Part shown: piece after piece, positions 26,312-31,264 of the stretch | Position numbering within the stretch: the first letter of the stretch is position 1 | How the letters are laid out: each line of letters opens with the position of its first letter | Source of the DNA: Erythrobacteraceae bacterium CCH12-C2 | GTDB taxonomy: Bacteria; Pseudomonadota; Alphaproteobacteria; Sphingomonadales; Sphingomonadaceae | Direction of reading: 5' to 3' | Length of the DNA: 31,264 nucleotides | Assembly: GCA_001556995.1 (NCBI GenBank) | Contig: LSKF01000161.1 | Span: 1-31,264, forward strand | Position numbers and translations under genes: made by a program | The notes under the pieces: generated by a model | Seen by the model: the letters and a program-made list of their open reading frames with translations, nothing else | Told to the model about the DNA's origin: nothing | The model's database searches: none

Positions 26312-26388
26312 GGTTCTCTCCTCGCTTCTTGCGCTGGGCCAAAATCGGCTCCGTGAGGGTGGGTCTGAATGGTCGGAAAGTGCTCTAG
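26117..26388. mobile_element. MITE-like element with nested inverted repeats
   Basis: The 272-bp unit has 33-bp terminal inverted repeats (26117-26149 and 26356-26388, two mismatches), both beginning with CTAG and then AGAGCACTTTCC. Inside are a perfect 21-bp inverted repeat (26152-26172 with 26226-26246), an 8-bp GCAGGGGC hairpin at its tip (26189-26209), and a 10-bp inverted repeat TTTTGGCCCA (26266-26275 with 26335-26344). The whole could fold as a two-armed Y. The CTAG at each end could be a 4-bp target duplication; because CTAG is palindromic this cannot be told from the repeat itself. No transposase is encoded. IS5-group elements use CTAG-like targets, so such a transposase could be the mover (inference). 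Confidence 0.75.
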
Positions 26389-28157
26389 GCCTCGCGCTCG
26401 CGCAGACTTGCGGACTTGAGCTTCGGTTTCTCACTCAGTCCCCCGTCACGCTCCAACTGCTCGCGGAATTCGTCGCGTTTGGCGTGGATCGAGGCGATCA
26501 CGGGGCCCATCGCCACGCCGATATCCACCAGCACGGCTTCTGAGAGTTGAAGCGAGCTTTCGAGCGTCTCGGGCACCGCATGACTCACCCCCGCACGATA
26601 CATGGCTGCGGCGTGGTCAGTGTCGCGCGCGCGGGCGACGATCAGGAGATCGGGATAGGTCTGGCGCAATTTGGTCACGAGGCGCTGGGCCAACACCGGC
26701 TCGTCCATCGTCAGCACGACGGCAGGGGCGGTTTCGACCCCGAGCCGCGCCAGCGCATCGCCGCGCGCGGCATCGCCGAACACCGCACGGTAACCATCGC
26801 GTTTGGCCTTGTCGATCAGATCGGGGTTAGATTCGATCATGACATACGGCTGGCCGTGGGTGCGCATCATATCCGCCACCAGCCGCCCCACGCGTCCGCC
26901 GCCGACAATGATCGTGCGCGGATCGTCGCTGTCGTCCTCGGCGTCGGCGGGGGCACCATCGACCTTCCGGGCGATGATCGCCCCAAGCTTCGCTAACAGG
27001 GGGGTAACTGTAAGGCCGATCGCGGTGACCGTCTGCCAGAAGCGCGCGGTCTCCTGATCCACCACCAACGCAGCGGTGGCGGCGGCAAGCACAATCAGGG
27101 TGGTTTCCGATGGCGAGGCCATCAGCACCCCGGTCTCCGCCGCCGTGCCGCGCCGTGCGCCCATCAGCCGTAGCAGAATACCAGTGACCAGCGCCTTGAA
27201 CAGCAGCACGCTCACCACCGCCAGCAACAACGTGCCGATCTGTTCGCCAATTTCGACGAGGTTGATGCTCATTCCCACGGTGATCAGGAACACGCCGAGC
27301 GCTAGGCCCTTGAACGGCTCCATGATCAGTTCGACCTCGGTGTGATACTCGGTCTCGGCGATCAACAGCCCCGCAATCAGCGCGCCGACGATGGGCGAGA
27401 GGCCGACGATGGCCGTGGCGAGGCTCGCCCCGATCACCACCAGCAGTGAGGCGGCGAGGAACAGCTCAGGGCTTTTGGTGCGCGCGGCCTGCGCGAACAG
27501 GCGGGGGAGGGCGACCCGGCCCACTATCAGCAGCACAGCGACAACCAACCCGCCTTGCCACAGTGTCTCGATCAGCCCGTCCCACCCTTCGCCCTGGGCA
27601 TTAGGGGCAAGCGCACCGAGGATGAAAATGATCGGCACGATCATGATGTCCTCGAACAGCAGCATGGAAAGCGCGGCGCGCCCGACCGGCGTGCGGGTGC
27701 CGGAAATTGGCAGCACGATCGCGGTTGAGGAGAAGGCGAGGGCAAATCCCAGTGCCAGCGCGCCGGTCCAATCGAGCATCCCCGAAAGACCTAGGAAGGC
27801 GGCCAAGGAAAAACCGCTGATGAGGACTTCCAGCGCGCCCAGCCCAAACACCAGCCGCCGCAGCTGCCACAGGCGATTAAAGCTCAGCTCCAGCCCTATA
27901 GCAAAAAGCAACAGGATGATCCCGAAGTCGGCGAACGGCGTCAGCGCTTCCGGGTTGGTGATCGTGATGTGTTCAAGCCAGGGGATGCGCGGCACCAGCG
28001 ACCCCAGACCGAAGGGGCCTACAGCTACGCCGATCAGGATGAAGCCGATGATCGGCGTGATCCGGAACCGGGCAAACACGGGAATGACGATGCCCGCTGC
28101 GCCGAGGATCACCAGCGCGTCGGAGAGGAACGGGGTCGGGGTGAGTTCGCCAGCCAC
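26385..28157 (-). CDS. CPA2-family cation:proton antiporter, KefB/KefC type
   Basis: This 590-residue membrane protein has a Na+/H+-exchanger-type domain of about 12 helices (residues 10-395) and a cytoplasmic TrkA-N nucleotide-binding domain (about 415-540, with IIVGGGRVGRLVADMM). The transport core shows LLLFAIGLELSFNRLW, FSSTAIVLPIS and LLFEDIMIVPIIF, the Asp of which is the usual ion-coupling residue. Potassium efflux with proton entry is the expected activity, with gating by NAD(H) or glutathione adducts in relatives. The start is a GTG at 28157 with no strong ribosome-binding site, 34 bp after the GNAT-nitrilase stop. Its TAG stop lies inside the CTAG right end of the inverted-repeat element. 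Confidence 0.9.
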   Translation of the reverse strand: MAGELTPTPFLSDALVILGAAGIVIPVFARFRITPIIGFILIGVAVGPFGLGSLVPRIPWLEHITITNPEALTPFADFGIILLLFAIGLELSFNRLWQLRRLVFGLGALEVLISGFSLAAFLGLSGMLDWTGALALGFALAFSSTAIVLPISGTRTPVGRAALSMLLFEDIMIVPIIFILGALAPNAQGEGWDGLIETLWQGGLVVAVLLIVGRVALPRLFAQAARTKSPELFLAASLLVVIGASLATAIVGLSPIVGALIAGLLIAETEYHTEVELIMEPFKGLALGVFLITVGMSINLVEIGEQIGTLLLAVVSVLLFKALVTGILLRLMGARRGTAAETGVLMASPSETTLIVLAAATAALVVDQETARFWQTVTAIGLTVTPLLAKLGAIIARKVDGAPADAEDDSDDPRTIIVGGGRVGRLVADMMRTHGQPYVMIESNPDLIDKAKRDGYRAVFGDAARGDALARLGVETAPAVVLTMDEPVLAQRLVTKLRQTYPDLLIVARARDTDHAAAMYRAGVSHAVPETLESSLQLSEAVLVDIGVAMGPVIASIHAKRDEFREQLERDGGLSEKPKLKSASLREREA

Positions 28158-28191
28158 ACCGCCGGATTAGCGGCGGCCCGTCGTTATGTCA

Positions 28192-29829
28192 TCAACCGCG
28201 TGCGGACGGCGGGCCGTGGGGGCGCGGGGTGCTGGACGGGCGTTCCTCGCCGAGCGGGTCCTTGATGTTGCCGACGCGCTTGTCCCACTCGATCCGGTAG
28301 AGATCGAAGCGGCGGTCGGCGAGGTTCTGCACCGTCCCTTCGGCCCGGGCCCATGAGAGGTCTGCGAGATTGACGTCGCTGATGGTCAGGGTCTCGACGT
28401 TTTCGCTGGCTTCGGCGGCGATACCATCGCGCGCGAAGGGGAAGTCGCAAGGGGTGAGAATGCAGCTTTGGGCGTATTGGATGTCCATGTTGGCGACATT
28501 GGGCAGGTTGCCGACATTGCCGCTCATCACCACGAAGCACTGGTTTTCAATGGCGCGCGCCTGTGAGCAATAGCGCACCCGCATATAGCCCTGCCGACTA
28601 TCGGTGCAGAAGGGCACGAAGATGATCCGCGCGCCTTCGTCCACCAGCCGCCGGGCGAGCTCGGGGAACTCGCTGTCATAGCAGATCAGCACGCCAATCG
28701 GGCCGCAGTCGGTGGGGATGGCGTCGATCGAATCGCCGCCCTTGATATTCCACCAATAGGCCTCGTTGGGGGTGGGGTGGATCTTCTCCTGCGCGTGGAT
28801 CGATCCATCGCGCAGGCACACATAAGCCACGTTGTGGATGTCGCCATCGGGCATCCGGGTCGGGTGCGATCCGCCGATGATGTTGATGTTGAAGGCCAGC
28901 GCCATTTCCGACAGGCGCTGACGGATGCGCGGGGTGTAGTCGCTAAGCCGCTCGATAGCTTCGAGCGGGGTGAGCTCGGACGGCTCGGCCGAAAGCAGCA
29001 TCACCGTGAACATCTCGGGGAACACGATGAAGTCCGCGTCGTAATCGGCCGCCACATCGACGAAATATTCGATCTGCTTCATGAATTCATCGAAGCCCGA
29101 AACCGCGCGCGATTGCAGCTGGCAGGTGGCGATGCGGACGCTTTCTACGTCACGCGGCAGGCGGTGCTTGGGCGGCGCATCGCCATCGACATAGGGGTTG
29201 CGCCAGACCATCCGAACCGCGTTGCCGCGGCTGGCTTTGTCCTCGGGCAGGTATTTGGGCATGATGCCCGCAGCCTCGAAGCCGTTGGCAAGCTGGAAGC
29301 GCAGCACGGGATCGTGGATTTTGCTCTCGATCACAAGGTCGAGATATTCCTCGGGCGTTTCAGCGCGATTGGTCTTGCGGCGCTTGGCGCGGGCATAGCC
29401 GGGCATGCGGCCACCGAAGACGATTCCGGTCAGATCAAGCCGTTCGGCCAGCGCGCGGCGTTCCTCATACAGGCGCCGCCCCAGACGGGTTCCGCGCACC
29501 GCCGGATCGACGCAAAGCTCGTAGCCATAGAGCCAGTCGCCGGTCGGATCGTGGCGGCTGCCGAACCCATTGCCGGTCACCTCGTCCCAGGTGTGATCCG
29601 ACAGCGCCACACGCTCGTCGAGGCGCATCGAAGCGCAGTACCCTACCACCGCGCCATCGAACAGCGCGACAAAGCAGCCATCGGGGTAGTTGTTGATCTG
29701 CCCGCGAATTTCGCCCTGCGTATAGGCAGGCAGATCATCATAGGCGCGGCGCACCAGATCGCCGATCGCCCGCACGTCCTTGAGCTTGGCCTGGCGGATC
29801 TCAAGGCGCGGGGTGGAGCGACTGGCCAT
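28192..29829 (-). CDS. Fused GNAT acetyltransferase-carbon-nitrogen hydrolase
   Basis: This 545-residue protein joins two enzymes. Residues about 8-215 are a GNAT fold, with a CoA-binding stretch GYELCVDPAVRGTRLGRRLYEER. Residues about 228-520 are a nitrilase-superfamily hydrolase with the catalytic triad Glu272 (FPEM), Lys349 (EKIHPTP) and Cys383 (ICYDSEFPE). The combination suggests acetylation of an amine and hydrolysis of an amide on related substrates, but the substrate is unknown. Such fusions are known in several bacteria. The ATG at 29829 lies 20 bp after the icd stop, so it is probably read from the icd transcript. A proline-rich tail ends the protein. Confidence 0.9.
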   Translation of the reverse strand: MASRSTPRLEIRQAKLKDVRAIGDLVRRAYDDLPAYTQGEIRGQINNYPDGCFVALFDGAVVGYCASMRLDERVALSDHTWDEVTGNGFGSRHDPTGDWLYGYELCVDPAVRGTRLGRRLYEERRALAERLDLTGIVFGGRMPGYARAKRRKTNRAETPEEYLDLVIESKIHDPVLRFQLANGFEAAGIMPKYLPEDKASRGNAVRMVWRNPYVDGDAPPKHRLPRDVESVRIATCQLQSRAVSGFDEFMKQIEYFVDVAADYDADFIVFPEMFTVMLLSAEPSELTPLEAIERLSDYTPRIRQRLSEMALAFNINIIGGSHPTRMPDGDIHNVAYVCLRDGSIHAQEKIHPTPNEAYWWNIKGGDSIDAIPTDCGPIGVLICYDSEFPELARRLVDEGARIIFVPFCTDSRQGYMRVRYCSQARAIENQCFVVMSGNVGNLPNVANMDIQYAQSCILTPCDFPFARDGIAAEASENVETLTISDVNLADLSWARAEGTVQNLADRRFDLYRIEWDKRVGNIKDPLGEERPSSTPRPHGPPSARG

Positions 29830-29849
29830 GAGTAGCGGTCAGCCGGGCC

Positions 29850-31073
29850 TCAGACCCAGCTGGACATTTCCTTTTCGAGGTTTTCGACGATGGTTTCGAA
29901 GAACTGCTCGGTGGTCTGCCATGCCTGGCCGGGGCCGATCAGCAGCGCCAGATCCTTGGTCATGTAGCCCTTCTCGACGGTCTCAACGCAGACGCGTTCG
30001 AGCGTTTCGGCAAAGCGGATCACGTCGGGCGTGCCGTCGAACTTGCCGCGATACATCAGGCCGCGGGTCCAGGCGAAGATCGAGGCGATCGGGTTGGTGC
30101 TGGTCGCCTTGCCCTGCTGGTGCTGGCGATAGTGGCGGGTGACGGTGCCGTGGGCGGCTTCGGCCTCGACGGTCTTGCCATCGGGGCTGAGCAGCACGCT
30201 GGTCATCAGTCCGAGCGAGCCGAAGCCCTGCGCCACGGTATCGGACTGCACATCGCCGTCGTAGTTCTTGCAGGCCCAGACGAACTTGCCCGACCACTTG
30301 AGGGCGGAGGCGACCATGTCGTCGATCAGGCGGTGTTCGTAGACGATGCCCTTTTCCTTGAACGCTTCAGCGAAGCCCTCGGTGTCGAACACTTCCTGGA
30401 ACAGGTCCTTGAAGCGCCCGTCATAGGCCTTGAGGATGGTGTTCTTGGTGGAAAGGTACACCGGCCAGCCGAGGTTGAGGCCGTAATTGAAGCTCGCGCG
30501 GGCGAAATCGCGGATCGAATCGTCGAGGTTGTACATCGCCATCGCGACGCCCGCGCTGGGGAAGTCGAACACGTCGAGGTCGATCTTGTCGCCATTGTCG
30601 CCGTCCCACACCAGCCGCAGCTTGCCGGGGCCGGGGATGAGCGTGTCGGTGGCCTTGTACTGATCGCCGAACGCATGGCGGCCGACGACGATAGGATCGG
30701 TCCAGCCCGGCACCAGCCGCGGCACGTTGTCGATCACGATCGGTTCGCGGAACACCACCCCGCCCAGAATGTTGCGGATCGTGCCGTTGGGCGACTTCCA
30801 CATCTTCTTGAGGCCGAATTCCTCGACCCGCTGTTCATCGGGGGTGATGGTGGCGCACTTCACGCCGACGCCATGCTGCTTGATCGCATTGGCGCTGTCG
30901 ACCGTCACCTGATCATTGGTCGCATCGCGGTTTTCGATCGAGAGGTCGTAATAATGCAGATCAATGTCGAGATAGGGCAGGATCAGCCTTTCGCGAATCC
31001 ACTGCCAGATGATCCTGGTCATCTCGTCCCCATCGAGTTCGACCACCGGGTTGGCGACTTTGATTTTCTGCAT
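29850..31073 (-). CDS. icd: NADP-dependent isocitrate dehydrogenase (dimeric, eukaryote-like)
   Basis: This 407-residue enzyme oxidatively decarboxylates isocitrate to 2-oxoglutarate in the TCA cycle and supplies NADPH. It belongs to the type also found in mitochondria rather than the E. coli type. Marks are [12 protein letters not shown] at the N-terminus, the substrate-binding [12 protein letters not shown], the metal-site region [22 protein letters not shown], and the NADP-binding [13 protein letters not shown]. The length is typical. The ATG at 31073 has AAGGATAGGG upstream. It heads a probable operon with the GNAT-nitrilase fusion and the CPA2 antiporter. A long inverted repeat lies in its upstream region from 31134. 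Confidence 0.98.
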   Translation of the reverse strand: MQKIKVANPVVELDGDEMTRIIWQWIRERLILPYLDIDLHYYDLSIENRDATNDQVTVDSANAIKQHGVGVKCATITPDEQRVEEFGLKKMWKSPNGTIRNILGGVVFREPIVIDNVPRLVPGWTDPIVVGRHAFGDQYKATDTLIPGPGKLRLVWDGDNGDKIDLDVFDFPSAGVAMAMYNLDDSIRDFARASFNYGLNLGWPVYLSTKNTILKAYDGRFKDLFQEVFDTEGFAEAFKEKGIVYEHRLIDDMVASALKWSGKFVWACKNYDGDVQSDTVAQGFGSLGLMTSVLLSPDGKTVEAEAAHGTVTRHYRQHQQGKATSTNPIASIFAWTRGLMYRGKFDGTPDVIRFAETLERVCVETVEKGYMTKDLALLIGPGQAWQTTEQFFETIVENLEKEMSSWV

Positions 31074-31133
31074 GGCGTGTGCCCTATCCTTACTTGCCCC
31101 ATCTCTCGCGGGGCTGTGTTTGTCCGACAGGAA

Positions 31134-31264
31134 GCTGATTTAGATCCCGCGCGGGCTTTAGCAGAGGAGGGCGCGCTTGCAAGGCAGCGGCAGGGCAAAT
31201 GGATGGCAATGGCTGTTGCAGCGCGTGCAAGACGCAAAAAAGCCCGCGCGGGATCTAAATCAGC
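31134..31264. repeat. Perfect 26-bp inverted repeat upstream of icd
   Basis: The arm at 31134-31159 recurs perfectly inverted at 31239-31264, separated by 79 bp. Each arm contains the palindrome CCCGCGCGGG. The right arm touches the window end, so the repeat may continue. The unit could be a MITE-like insertion or a paired terminator/operator. A candidate icd promoter (TTGCAA, 16 bp, TAAAGC, read on the minus strand) overlaps the left arm. Confidence 0.75.

Overview
The window is ordinary chromosomal DNA from a GC-rich alphaproteobacterium of the order Sphingomonadales, most likely the Erythrobacteraceae (Erythrobacter/Porphyrobacter-like). This rests on protein content and style: a CckA hybrid kinase, an alphaproteobacterial LexA box (GTTC-N7-GTTC) at recA, a eukaryote-like NADP isocitrate dehydrogenase, the slt-dapA-smpB and cckA-recA-alaS-icd order, and several small membrane or periplasmic proteins of sphingomonad type. 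I could not run a search, so the family assignment is inference. No rRNA, tRNA, CRISPR array, prophage or full insertion sequence was seen.

Layout. Positions 71-2596 hold a sodium:solute symporter (-), a small exported protein (+) and an RlpA-like lytic transglycosylase (-). Positions 2597-3570 form the only long stretch without a convincing gene; the minus strand there carries several hairpins with GNRA-type loops, plus a cluster of DnaA-box-like sites. Positions 3571-6668 (-) hold argG, a 4-TM protein and cyclopropane fatty acid synthase. A DUF1801 protein (+) follows. Positions 7203-9461 (-) are a tightly overlapping operon of a PTR1/FolM-like reductase, a b-type cytochrome and a Tat-exported molybdopterin oxidoreductase. 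A glycine-zipper envelope protein comes next. Positions 10187-15667 (-) carry slt, greB, an IalB-like protein, rlmN, a SAM methyltransferase and a MOSC protein, mostly overlapping.

From 15763 the direction changes: dapA (+), a succinylglutamate desuccinylase/aspartoacylase-family protein (-), then smpB, a DUF2062 protein, cckA, recA, alaS and a KOW-type mini-protein (all +). The last block (-) is icd, a GNAT-nitrilase fusion and a KefB/C-type CPA2 antiporter.

The structures most worth a second look are non-coding. A 272-bp MITE-like element at 26117-26388 has 33-bp terminal inverted repeats. It sits exactly between two convergent genes, and its CTAG ends provide both stop codons. Three 22-bp phased repeats lie just upstream of alaS. 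A perfect 26-bp inverted repeat spans the icd upstream region at the window edge. A REP-like nested palindrome lies between dapA and its convergent neighbour. The 2.6-3.57 kb gap may encode a structured RNA.
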